Shown here one piece after another: positions 46,276 to 53,830 of a stretch of DNA of 64,000 nt (position 1 is the stretch's first letter; each line of letters starts with the position of its first letter). Under the pieces are notes generated by a model, which searched no databases, was not told the origin of the DNA, and was given only the letters and a program-made list of their open reading frames with translations. Origin of the DNA: Methylobacterium radiodurans (GTDB lineage: Bacteria; Pseudomonadota; Alphaproteobacteria; Rhizobiales; Beijerinckiaceae); NCBI RefSeq assembly GCF_003173735.1, contig NZ_CP029551.1:5161001-5225000 (forward strand). The letters are read 5' to 3'. Made by a program: the position numbers and the translations under genes.

Positions 46276-48260
46276 TGTCCGACGATCCCGCCGCCTTCGC
46301 CGAGCGGCTCGCCGCCGCCTCCCGCCAGGAGCAGTTCCTCACTGTGGTGAGCCGTGAGGCGGCGCTCGACGCCTTCCGGGCCGCCGTGCCGCACGCGGCG
46401 CTGCCGGCCGAGCCGGTGCCGCTGGCCGAGGCGCTGGGCCGGGTGCTCGCCGCCGATCTCGCCTCGCCGATCGACGTGCCGCCCTTCGACCGCGCCCTCG
46501 TCGACGGCTTCGCGCTGAGGGCCGTCGATGTCGAGGGCGCCGGTCCCGCGAGCCCGCGCCGCCTCGCGCTCAACCGGGAGGTCCTGGCCTGCGGTGTTGC
46601 ACCCACACTGACAGTTGAAGCCGGGACGGCGACGCCGATCGCCACCGGCGGTATGATCCCGCGCGGTGCCGACGCGGTGGTGATGGTCGAGCAGACCGAG
46701 TTCGACGCCGACGCGCTCGCGATCGAGGTCGCCGCCGCGGTCCGGCCCGGCCAGTTCGTGGGCTATGCCGGCGCGGACATGGCGGCGGGCGAGACGGTGC
46801 TGCGCCGGGGCACGGTGACCACCGCCCGCGAGATCGGCATGCTGGCGGCCTGCGGACTCGCCACAGTGGCGGTCGTGCGCCGCCCGAAGGTCGCGGTCCT
46901 CTCCACGGGCGACGAGCTGGTAGCGCCGGGCGAGCCCCTGCGGCCGGGCGCGATCTACGATTCCAACGGTGAGATCGTGGCGGCCTCCGTCGCGGAGAAT
47001 GGCGGCGTGCCCGTGCCGCGCGGCATCGTGCGCGACGACGAGGTGGCGCTGGAGGAGGCCCTGCGGGCGGCGCTGGCCGACCACGACCTCGTCGTGCTCT
47101 CGGGCGGCACCTCCAAGGGAGCGGGCGACGTCTCCCACCGGATCCTGTCGCGGCTCGGCGCGCCCGGCATCCTCGTGCACGGCGTCGCCCTGAAGCCCGG
47201 CAAGCCGCTCTGCCTCGCGGCGGCACAGGGCAAGCCGATCGTCGTGCTGCCGGGCTTCCCGACCTCGGCGATGTTCACCTTCCACGATTTCGTCGTGCCG
47301 CTGGTGCGGGCGCTCGCCGGCCTGCCGCCGCGCGAGGAGGAGACCGTGGAGGCGGTGCTGCCGCAGCGCCTGCCCTCGGAACTCGGCCGCACCGAATTCG
47401 TGATGGCCTCGCTCGTGCGCGGTCCGCAGGGTCTGGCGGCTCTGCCTCTGCCGAAGGGCTCGGGATCCGTGACCGCCTTCTCGCAGGCGGACGGATTCTT
47501 CGCGGTGCCGGCGTCCCGGGCCGGGATGGAGGCGGGCGAGACCGTACAGGTGGTGCGGCTCGGCGCGGGCGTGCGCCCCCCGGACCTCACGGTCGTCGGC
47601 AGCCACTGCGTCGGGCTCGACCGCGTCGTGGGGCTGCTCTCCGAGCGCGGCTACCGCGCCCGCACCATGTGGGTCGGCTCGGCGGGCGGTCTCGCCGCCC
47701 TGCGCCGGGGCGAGTGCGACCTCGCCGCCATGCACCTCTTCGATCCTGCGAGCGGGCGCTACAACGCGCCCTTCCTCGATCCCGGCATGGTGCTCATCCC
47801 CGGATGGCGTCGGCTGCAGGGCGTGGTCTTCCGTGCCGGGGACGCGCGCTTCGCGGGCCGCGACGCGGCCGGGGCGGTGGCCGCGGCCCTCGCCGATCGG
47901 CAAGCCGTGATGGTCAACCGCAACGCGGGCTCGGGCACCCGCCTTCTCGTGGACGGACTCCTCGACGGCACCCGTCCCGCCGGGTTCTGGAACCAGCCGC
48001 GCTCGCACAACGCCGTGGCGGCGGCCGTCGCGCAGGGCCGGGCCGATTGGGGCGTCGCGATCGCGAGCGTCGCGGAGGCCTACGGGCTCGGCTTCCTGCC
48101 GCTCACCGAGGAGCATTACGATCTCGCCTGCCGCGAGGGCGCCGAGCGGAACCCGGCACTCGCCGCCTTCCTCGACCTCCTCGGCACGCCGGAGGCGGAA
48201 GCGGCGCTCCGCGGCCTCGGCTTCGTCCCGGCGGAGCGCTCGGCGGGGCGTGCACCATGA
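46272..48260 (+). CDS. MoeA fused to a periplasmic-binding-like (LysR-substrate-type) domain
   Basis: This is a 662-aa protein. Residues about 25-420 are a full MoeA: FDRALVDGFALRAVD, IPRGADAVVMVEQTE, AVLSTGDELV, LSGGTSKGAGDVSH and LPGFPTSAMFTF. Residues about 435-655 are a binding-protein-like domain (TVVGSHCVGLDRVVGLL, GECDLAAMHLFDP, VNRNAGSGTRLLVDGLL). Such fusions are known in bacteria and archaea that make molybdenum or tungsten enzymes; the second domain may sense or deliver the oxyanion in the cytoplasm. It overlaps both neighbours by four bases, so the mo genes form one operon. Confidence 0.93.
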   Translation: MMSDDPAAFAERLAAASRQEQFLTVVSREAALDAFRAAVPHAALPAEPVPLAEALGRVLAADLASPIDVPPFDRALVDGFALRAVDVEGAGPASPRRLALNREVLACGVAPTLTVEAGTATPIATGGMIPRGADAVVMVEQTEFDADALAIEVAAAVRPGQFVGYAGADMAAGETVLRRGTVTTAREIGMLAACGLATVAVVRRPKVAVLSTGDELVAPGEPLRPGAIYDSNGEIVAASVAENGGVPVPRGIVRDDEVALEEALRAALADHDLVVLSGGTSKGAGDVSHRILSRLGAPGILVHGVALKPGKPLCLAAAQGKPIVVLPGFPTSAMFTFHDFVVPLVRALAGLPPREEETVEAVLPQRLPSELGRTEFVMASLVRGPQGLAALPLPKGSGSVTAFSQADGFFAVPASRAGMEAGETVQVVRLGAGVRPPDLTVVGSHCVGLDRVVGLLSERGYRARTMWVGSAGGLAALRRGECDLAAMHLFDPASGRYNAPFLDPGMVLIPGWRRLQGVVFRAGDARFAGRDAAGAVAAALADRQAVMVNRNAGSGTRLLVDGLLDGTRPAGFWNQPRSHNAVAAAVAQGRADWGVAIASVAEAYGLGFLPLTEEHYDLACREGAERNPALAAFLDLLGTPEAEAALRGLGFVPAERSAGRAP

Positions 48261-48793
48261 GCGGCCTGCGCGTCATCGGGCTCGCGGGTTGGAGCGGTGC
48301 CGGCAAGACCACGCTGCTCGCCCGGCTCATCCCGCTGCTGGTCGGGCGGGGCGTGCGCGTCGCGACCCTGAAGCATGCCCACCACGCCTTCGACGTCGAT
48401 CATCCCGGCAAGGATTCGCACGTCCACCGGCAGGCCGGAGCCAGCGAGGTCATCGTCTCGTCCGCGCGCCGCTGGGCCCAGATCCGCGAGGTTGGGGAGG
48501 GTGAGGAGGCGCGGCTCGCCGACCTGCTCCGCCGCCTCACGCCCGAGGGCCTCGCGATTGTCGAGGGGTTCAAGCGCGAGGCGCATCCGAAGCTCGAAGT
48601 GTTCCGGGCGGCGAACGGCCGCGAGCCCCTGCACCCGGTAGACCCCCGCATCTTCGGCATCGCGAGCGACCGGCCTTTCCCGGATGCCGGCCGGCCCGTG
48701 GTGCATCTCGACGACATCGCGGGAATCGCCGATCTCGTCCTCGACCGCGCCGAGCCCCTGGACGCGGTCCTGACCCGGCTGGAGCACCCCTGA
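48257..48793 (+). CDS. mobB: Molybdopterin-guanine dinucleotide biosynthesis adaptor MobB
   Basis: This is a 178-aa protein from ATG 48257, overlapping the previous stop (ATGA). The P-loop is GWSGAGKTT (residues 11-19), followed by the family's TLKHAHHAFDVDHPGKDSH without a break and FKREAHPKLEVFR. MobB binds GTP and assists MobA in attaching GMP to molybdopterin to form MGD, the cofactor form required by DMSO-reductase-family enzymes such as the FDH encoded here. mobA is not in the window. Confidence 0.94.
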   Translation: MSGLRVIGLAGWSGAGKTTLLARLIPLLVGRGVRVATLKHAHHAFDVDHPGKDSHVHRQAGASEVIVSSARRWAQIREVGEGEEARLADLLRRLTPEGLAIVEGFKREAHPKLEVFRAANGREPLHPVDPRIFGIASDRPFPDAGRPVVHLDDIAGIADLVLDRAEPLDAVLTRLEHP

Positions 48794-48796
48794 GCC

Positions 48797-50047
48797 ATGG
48801 CACAGGTCACGGACGACTGCTTCGCCTTCGGGAACCGGCCGATGCGGATCGAGGAGGCCACGGCCCTCATCGCCGAGCGCATGCCGGTGCTCGCCGGGAT
48901 CGAGACCTTGCCCCTCGCCGCCGCGGACGGGCGGATCGCTGCCGAGGACGTCCTCGCGCGCCACGATCTGCCGCCCTTCGCCAACTCGGCGGTCGACGGC
49001 TACGCCGTGAGGCACGTCGACTTGGCGCAGGGCAGCGAGACCGTACTGCCGGTGAGCGGCCGGCTCGCGGCGGGCGCGGCGGCGGGCTCGCAAACGATCG
49101 TAGGCGCCGTTCGCATCTTCACCGGCGCCCCGATGCCGCCGGGCGCCGACACGGTCTTCATGCAGGAGGACGTGCGCCTCGATGGCGACCGGGTCGTCCT
49201 GCCGCCAGGGCTCAAGCCCGGCGCGAACGCCCGCCCTGCCGGCGAGGATCTGGCCCGCGGCGCGCTCGCGATCCCGGCCGGCCGGCGCCTGCGCCCGGCC
49301 GAACTCGCGCTCGCCGCGGCCACCGGCCACGCCGAACTCGCGGTGCGCCGTCGCCTGCGGGTCGGGCTGTTCTCCACCGGCGACGAACTCGCCGAGCCGG
49401 GTTCGCCGTTGCGGCCAGGGTCTATCCACGATTCGAACCGGGTGCTGCTCGCCGCCCTGCTGACCCGCCTCGGCGTCGCGGTGACCGATCTCGGCATCCT
49501 GCGCGACGAGCCCGGGAGCCTGGCCGCCCGGCTCGCCGAGGCCGCGCGCGACCACGACGTGATCCTGACCTCGGGCGGAGTCTCGGTCGGCGAGGAGGAC
49601 CACGTTAAGGGAGCCGTCGAGTCGCTCGGACAGCTGATGCTCTGGCGCCTCGCGATCAAGCCGGGCCGCCCAGTCGCGGTGGGCCTCGTTCACGGCACGC
49701 CCTTCGTCGGCCTGCCGGGCAACCCGGTCGCCGTCTACGTCACCCTGCTCTTCGTGGTGCGCCCGCTCCTCGCCCGCCTCGGCGGCGCGGCGCCTGAGAA
49801 GCCGGTGGCCTGGCCCGTCCGCTCCGCCTTCGCGTACCGCAAGAAGGCGGGCCGGCGCGAGTTTGTGCGGGTCTGCCTCGATCGCGCGGCCGACGGTGGA
49901 CTGGAGGCGCGCAAGTTCGCCCGCGACGGTGCCGGCGTGCTGACCTCGCTGACCGGGAGCGACGGCCTCGTTGAACTGCCCGACGAGGCAACCGCAGTCG
50001 CGCCGGGAGAGAGCCTCGCCTACTACCCGCACGCGCTTCTCTGGTAA
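48797..50047 (+). CDS. moeA: Molybdopterin molybdenumtransferase MoeA
   Basis: This is a 416-aa canonical MoeA. It has PPFANSAVDGYAVR, FTGAPMPPGADTVFMQED, GEDLARGALAIPAGRRL, LFSTGDELAEPG, TSGGVSVGEEDHVK, KPGRPVAVG and LPGNPVAVYVTLLF. MoeA inserts molybdate into adenylylated molybdopterin. It starts three bases after mobB and lies ahead of tupB. Having a complete MoeA beside a degenerate copy and a fusion copy suggests specialised roles. Confidence 0.95.
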   Translation: MAQVTDDCFAFGNRPMRIEEATALIAERMPVLAGIETLPLAAADGRIAAEDVLARHDLPPFANSAVDGYAVRHVDLAQGSETVLPVSGRLAAGAAAGSQTIVGAVRIFTGAPMPPGADTVFMQEDVRLDGDRVVLPPGLKPGANARPAGEDLARGALAIPAGRRLRPAELALAAATGHAELAVRRRLRVGLFSTGDELAEPGSPLRPGSIHDSNRVLLAALLTRLGVAVTDLGILRDEPGSLAARLAEAARDHDVILTSGGVSVGEEDHVKGAVESLGQLMLWRLAIKPGRPVAVGLVHGTPFVGLPGNPVAVYVTLLFVVRPLLARLGGAAPEKPVAWPVRSAFAYRKKAGRREFVRVCLDRAADGGLEARKFARDGAGVLTSLTGSDGLVELPDEATAVAPGESLAYYPHALLW

Positions 50048-50055
50048 GCCCGGCC

Positions 50056-50748
50056 GTGGCGATCCTTCAGGAAACCCTTGCCCGCCTCTGGACCCTCGAC
50101 CGCGACGTTCTGGCGATCGCGTGGCTGTCGCTGCGCGTCAGCCTGACGGCGGTGTCGATCGGGCTTCTTCTCGGCATACCACTTGGCGCCCTCGTCGCCG
50201 TCGCCTCCTTCCCCGGCCGCGGTGTCCTCATCGGCCTGCTCAACGCCTTCATGGGACTGCCGCCGGTCATCGTCGGCCTCGTCCTCTACCTCGTCCTTTC
50301 GCGCTCCGGGCCGCTCGGTTCGCTCGGCCTCCTTTTCACCCCCTCGGCGATGATCGCCGCACAGGCGACTCTCGCCACGCCGCTCGTCGCCGCGCTGACC
50401 CGCCAAGTGGTGGCCGACGCCCAGGTTCATCTCGGCGAGCAGCTGCGCTCGCTCGGCCTCTCCGCGCCCCTGCGAGCCGGCATCCTGATCTACGACGTTC
50501 GGTTCTCGCTGGTGACGGCGGCGCTTGCAGCCTTCGGCCGGGCGATCTCCGAGATCGGCGCCGTCCTGGTCGTCGGCGGCAACATCGACGGGCACACGCG
50601 CACAATGACCACCGCGATCTCCCTGGAGACCCAGAAGGGCGATCTAAGCCTCGCTCTCGCGCTCGGCCTCGTGCTGATGAGCCTCGTCGTGGTGGTAAAT
50701 GCCGCCGCCGCCCTCCTGCGCGGTCACGCTGCCCGGGCCTATGGATAA
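50056..50748 (+). CDS. tupB: Tungstate ABC transporter permease (TupB-like)
   Basis: This is a 230-aa protein from GTG 50056 with about five transmembrane helices. The permease signature loop is SLGLSAPLRAGILIYDVRFS and the conserved AFGRAISEIGAVLVVGGNIDG fits the TupB branch of molybdate/tungstate permeases. Tungstate uptake would serve W- or Mo-dependent formate dehydrogenase. However, the next gene, a tupA homologue, is broken, and no tupC ATPase gene is found in the window. It may therefore be without partners unless they are encoded elsewhere. Confidence 0.88.
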   Translation: MAILQETLARLWTLDRDVLAIAWLSLRVSLTAVSIGLLLGIPLGALVAVASFPGRGVLIGLLNAFMGLPPVIVGLVLYLVLSRSGPLGSLGLLFTPSAMIAAQATLATPLVAALTRQVVADAQVHLGEQLRSLGLSAPLRAGILIYDVRFSLVTAALAAFGRAISEIGAVLVVGGNIDGHTRTMTTAISLETQKGDLSLALALGLVLMSLVVVVNAAAALLRGHAARAYG

Positions 50749-50784
50749 GCGCCGCTCCCCTGATCAGTCCACGAACGGCCCGCA

Positions 50785-51280
50785 GAGGAAGCCTTCATGG
50801 CCGAAGGCCTCGCCAAGGCGCGTCAGGACGTGATGCGCAAGGACTTCGTGCTCGTCGGCCCTACCTTGGACCAGCCCGGCATCCGCGGGATCGGCGTGCG
50901 CGAGGCGCCGAATTGCGCCGCTGGGAGGAGGCCGGCGTCAAGCTCGCGGCGGTGCGCGGCGACCGATACCGGGATGTCGGCCAGGGCATGGGCCCGGCGC
51001 TCGACACGGCGTCGACGCTGGGTGCCTACATCCTCGCCGCCGGGACGTAGCTCGCCTTCAAGAATCGCGGCGACCTGGCCATCTTGATCCAAGGCAATCC
51101 GCGCCTGTTCAACCCCTACTGCGTGACGCTGGTGAACCCCGAGCGGCACACGACGGTGAAGATGTGGAACGGCCGGGCCTTCATCGACTGGCTGGTTTCG
51201 CCCGCGGGCCAGCGTGCCGTTGCCGGCTACGAGATCGGCGGCGAGCACCTATACGTCCTGCTTCCGGCGCACCCGGTACG
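50785..51280 (+). pseudogene. tupA: Degraded tupA (tungstate-binding protein) pseudogene
   Basis: Residual TupA coding sequence follows tupB but is broken in several ways. The homology begins mid-protein (EAFMAEGLAKARQDV, then DFVLVGP), so the signal peptide and first part are missing. After GIRG, near 50900, homology switches frame and resumes at AELRRWEEAGVKLAAV. The intervening segment, which in TupA carries the SRGDxSGTH ligand-binding motif, is missing. Then a TAG stop at 51048 interrupts the frame where TupA has GTxLAF. Downstream homology continues (LAFKNRGDLAILIQGNPRLFNPY in parts, FIDWLVSPAGQ). It cannot make a working binding protein. Confidence 0.85.
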
Positions 51281-51292
51281 CGCTGAACCCTG

Positions 51293-51529
51293 TCAGCGCG
51301 GCGGGCCGGACTGGCGCCGCCGCGCGACGTACCAGAGCGCCATGACGACCAAAGCTACGACGAGGCTGAGCCAGACCCAGTTGAAGTCGGTCGCCGCTGC
51401 GGTCGCCGCGCCCGAACTCGACCCGGCCGGGCCAGTTTCGGAGATCGGCGGCGCTGGGTTGGTCTGCTGAGCCAGGGCTGCCCGCAGGCTGGCGATCCAG
51501 ATCAGGCCGGCGACGGCGGCGTCCCGCAT
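51293..51529 (-). CDS. Small exported/membrane protein (78 aa)
   Basis: This is read from ATG 51529 with a GAGAGGA ribosome binding site. An N-terminal signal-like hydrophobic stretch (AAVAGLIWIASLRAALA) is followed by a Pro/Ser/Thr/Ala linker. A C-terminal transmembrane helix (WVWLSLVVALVVMALWYVA) ends in a basic RRRQSG tail. The architecture is signal peptide plus stop-transfer anchor. No family was recognised. The longer frame upstream is shadow of the PRC-barrel gene. Confidence 0.65.
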   Translation of the reverse strand: MRDAAVAGLIWIASLRAALAQQTNPAPPISETGPAGSSSGAATAAATDFNWVWLSLVVALVVMALWYVARRRQSGPPR

Positions 51530-51579
51530 GGCGTCCTCTCTACAAGACGTGGCCGCCGGGCGGCTCGCGCGAAACAGGT

Positions 51580-52221
51580 TCAAGGCCGGGGCGCGTCGAA
51601 CCGGAAAGCCGGAGCTTCCAGGAGCTGTGCCTTGGTCAGGCGAATCTCGGCGTGCCAGAGCTTGTCGCCCACGAGGATCGTCGCGGGTGCATCGTTCTGC
51701 TTCCGTGGCTCCACGGAGCCGGTCGCGTCGGTGACGCGGTCGCTGTGCTGGTTCTGCACCGCGGCGAGCACGTCCCGGCTCGTATCGACGCCCGGCATGG
51801 TCTCCGGACCAGCCTTGGCAGCCGCCCGCGCGTCGGGCGCCGCGTCGACGGTCACGATCGAGTTCGGACCGCTCGTGAGCGGGACGTCGCCGAAGTTCCA
51901 GGCCAGTTGGTCGAACGGCACGGCGACCGATTTCTCGCCCAGGCCCAAGAAGCCTCCGACCCCGATGACGGCCGCCTGCACGCGCCCGCTCCCGTCGAGC
52001 AGCACATCCTCGATCTTGCCAACACGCACATGGTCCCCCCCGACCACGGGCAGGCCGATGACCTTGGAGGCCCGGATCGCGCCCGGGATGGGGCCCGTGA
52101 TGAAGGGCTGGGCCGGTGAGTCCGCCCGCGCGGGCTGCCCCGTCTCCGCGGCGGAGGCGGGAAGCGACGCGCCCAGGGCGAGAACGGTCAATACGACGAC
52201 CCTGGCCATGCCACGAATCAT
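51580..52221 (-). CDS. Exported PRC-barrel domain protein
   Basis: This is a 213-aa protein from ATG 52221, behind a GGGGGAA ribosome binding site. The signal peptide ends near residue 25 (SLPASAA). The PRC-barrel domain spans about 50-115 (RASKVIGLPVVGGDHVRVG, EDVLLDGSG, GVGGFLGLGEKSVAVPFDQL in parts). A C-terminal extension of about 90 residues has no recognised domain (LVGDKLWHAEIRLTKAQLLE near the end). It shares its barrel core with the protein at 8727-9152. It is probably periplasmic with an unknown function. Confidence 0.83.
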   Translation of the reverse strand: MIRGMARVVVLTVLALGASLPASAAETGQPARADSPAQPFITGPIPGAIRASKVIGLPVVGGDHVRVGKIEDVLLDGSGRVQAAVIGVGGFLGLGEKSVAVPFDQLAWNFGDVPLTSGPNSIVTVDAAPDARAAAKAGPETMPGVDTSRDVLAAVQNQHSDRVTDATGSVEPRKQNDAPATILVGDKLWHAEIRLTKAQLLEAPAFRFDAPRP

Positions 52222-52373
52222 TCCCCGGTTCCCCCGTTTCGAAGCGGCTCGACAGGACGAGAACGGTGCGAGGCCCGATAGGTTCACCCCGCATCTCGCG
52301 AGCGAGCCTGTCATCAACGCCGGCGGGCTCGGTTTCCTCCCATTCCGAGCCATCGCCCGCGGACTGAGGCCGA

Positions 52374-52577
52374 TCAGCCGCCCTGCTCCGGAGCTTCGAC
52401 GGTGAGCGCGCCGGACACCCCATCCGTCTTACCGGCGAGACCCGGAACCTCGTCGAGCTGCCGCAAGCTGGTGAATCGGCCGCGCTCCTCGCGGTAGCGC
52501 ACGATCTCGAAACCGTGGCCTCTGAGAGCCGGGAGGCGGTCCAGCTCCTCGGCCGTGGCTGTGTTGAGATCAATCAT
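52374..52577 (-). CDS. ComEA-like helix-hairpin-helix small protein (67 aa)
   Basis: This is read from ATG 52577 with GAGGGG upstream. The pattern IDLNTATAEELDRLPALRGHG, followed by a second unit FTSLRQLDEVPGLAGK, is the helix-hairpin-helix repeat of ComEA and other DNA-binding proteins. The protein has no signal peptide, unlike competence ComEA, so a cytoplasmic DNA-binding role is more likely. It is a single-domain miniprotein. The genes beside it give no functional hint. Confidence 0.75.
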   Translation of the reverse strand: MIDLNTATAEELDRLPALRGHGFEIVRYREERGRFTSLRQLDEVPGLAGKTDGVSGALTVEAPEQGG

Positions 52578-52716
52578 CCTGCCCCTCGCCCCAGTCCGGT
52601 TTCCCACGGCGGGAACGGGGCGCGGCACAACGCGGTTCCAGGTCTCCCGGGATCGCGTATCTGGTGAGGAACAGGGTTCGCGCATCCAGGCTTCTTCCCG
52701 AGGACAGGAGGAAGCG

Positions 52717-52896
52717 ATGCCTGATCCAGACTCTGCGACAAACGTTTCGAAGCCGGGCGACGAGGCACCGGCCGGGGTGCCGGGAACGGGGGAGAACCTG
52801 TGCCGGCACTGCGGCGGCAGCGGCCGGATCGACGATGCGGCCTGCCCCGATTGCAAGGGTACCGGCAAAGTGACGACCGGGATCGGCGGCGGCTGA
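52717..52896 (+). CDS. DnaJ-type zinc-binding miniprotein (59 aa)
   Basis: This is read from ATG 52717 with AGGAGG six bases upstream. After a Pro-rich head it has two CxxCxGxG-type units (CRHCGGSGRI and CPDCKGTGKV), the zinc-binding repeat of the DnaJ cysteine-rich domain, and nothing more. Four cysteines would bind one zinc ion. Stand-alone proteins of this type are found in alphaproteobacteria without known function; a chaperone-related or regulatory role is possible. It converges on the ssb gene terminator. Confidence 0.7.
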   Translation: MPDPDSATNVSKPGDEAPAGVPGTGENLCRHCGGSGRIDDAACPDCKGTGKVTTGIGGG

Positions 52897-52925
52897 GCAC
52901 CGGCGCGGTCCGAAGACCGGAATGC

Positions 52926-52957
52926 AAAGAAAAGGCCCGGATCTCGCGACCCGGGCC
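52926..52957 (-). terminator. Rho-independent terminator of ssb (minus strand)
   Basis: Arms at 52934-52940 and 52951-52957 with a 10-base loop form a GC-rich hairpin. Reading the minus strand it is followed by TTTTCTTT, which fits an intrinsic terminator about 130 bases after the ssb stop. Confidence 0.7.
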
Positions 52958-52984
52958 GGTAATATTGATGTTCCGGGCGATCGG

Positions 52985-53091
52985 CCTAGAGCCGTTCCCG
53001 ATCACGTTGCAATCGGAAACGGCTCTCAGTCCTTGTTTTGACGCGCTCTCTTGAGCCGAACCGGCGTCCACTTCGGCGGAGAGCGCTCTAG
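52985..53091. repeat. Pair of palindromic intergenic repeats downstream of ssb
   Basis: Two adjacent imperfect palindromes occur. One has arms GAGCCGTT at 52989-52996 and AACGGCTC at 53018-53025. The other has arms GCGCTCTC at 53043-53050 and GAGAGCGC at 53079-53086, with inner pairing CCGAA/TTCGG. The wording (CTAGAGC..., TTGTTTTGACGCGC) resembles the dispersed intergenic repeats common in Rhizobiales genomes. The second overlaps the ssb stop codon. Confidence 0.7.
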
Positions 53092-53621
53092 AACGGGATA
53101 TCGTCGTCGAGGTCGTAGTTGCCGCGCCCGCCGCCGCCACCGCTGCTGCTCGCCTGAGCCGGCCGACGCTCACCGCCCTGGGCGCGACCGCCGCCGTAAT
53201 CGCCGCCGCGACTGACCTGCCCGCTGCTGCCGCCATCGTCGTCTGACGCGAAGTCGCCGCCGCCACCGCCGCGCCCGTCGAGGATCGTCATCTCGCCGCG
53301 GAAGCGCTGGAGCACCACCTCGGTCGTGTACTTCTCGACGCCCGAGTTGTCCGTCCACTTCCGGGTCTGGAGCGAGCCCTCGATATAGACCTTCGAGCCC
53401 TTGCGCAGGTACTGCTCGGCCACGCGCGCGAGGTTCTCGTTGTAGATCACCACCGAGTGCCACTCGGTGCGCTCCTTGCGCTCGCCGGAGGCCTTGTCCT
53501 TCCAGGTTTCCGAGGTGGCGAGCCGCAGGTTCACCACCGGGTCGCCCGATCCGAGCCGGCGCGTCTCGGGGTCGCGCCCGAGATTGCCCACCAGGATCAC
53601 CTTGTTCACGCTGCCCGCCAT
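53088..53621 (-). CDS. ssb: Single-stranded DNA-binding protein
   Basis: This is a 177-aa protein from ATG 53621. The OB-fold occupies residues 1-110 ([37 protein letters not shown] in parts, [13 protein letters not shown]). A Gly/Ser-rich flexible linker follows, and the acidic tip DLDDDIPF is the interaction site for replication and repair proteins. It is essential for DNA replication, recombination and repair. The TAG stop lies within a palindromic repeat, and a terminator follows. Confidence 0.97.
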   Translation of the reverse strand: MAGSVNKVILVGNLGRDPETRRLGSGDPVVNLRLATSETWKDKASGERKERTEWHSVVIYNENLARVAEQYLRKGSKVYIEGSLQTRKWTDNSGVEKYTTEVVLQRFRGEMTILDGRGGGGGDFASDDDGGSSGQVSRGGDYGGGRAQGGERRPAQASSSGGGGGRGNYDLDDDIPF

Positions 53622-53830
53622 CGCTCTCTCCTACCGTTCGATCTCACTGGGCGTACGTCTCACGAGCCCGGGCCGGTCCTTGATGGCTTCCGGACGCGCC
53701 GGCCGCAACGCGGCGGCGGCGCTTGTTCCCGGTAAACACATGCCGCGCGGGCTCGCATATGTTCTATCTTTGTTCGAGAATGTCATCAAGCTTCCCGGGA
53801 CCGTTGTCCGTGGACGGACGGGCGGGTCGC

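Noticed and set aside
46251..50032. Two minus-strand frames longer than 600 codons opposite the moeA/mobB genes
   Set aside because: Antisense shadows of conserved Mo-cofactor genes; Arg/Gly/His-rich with no domain.
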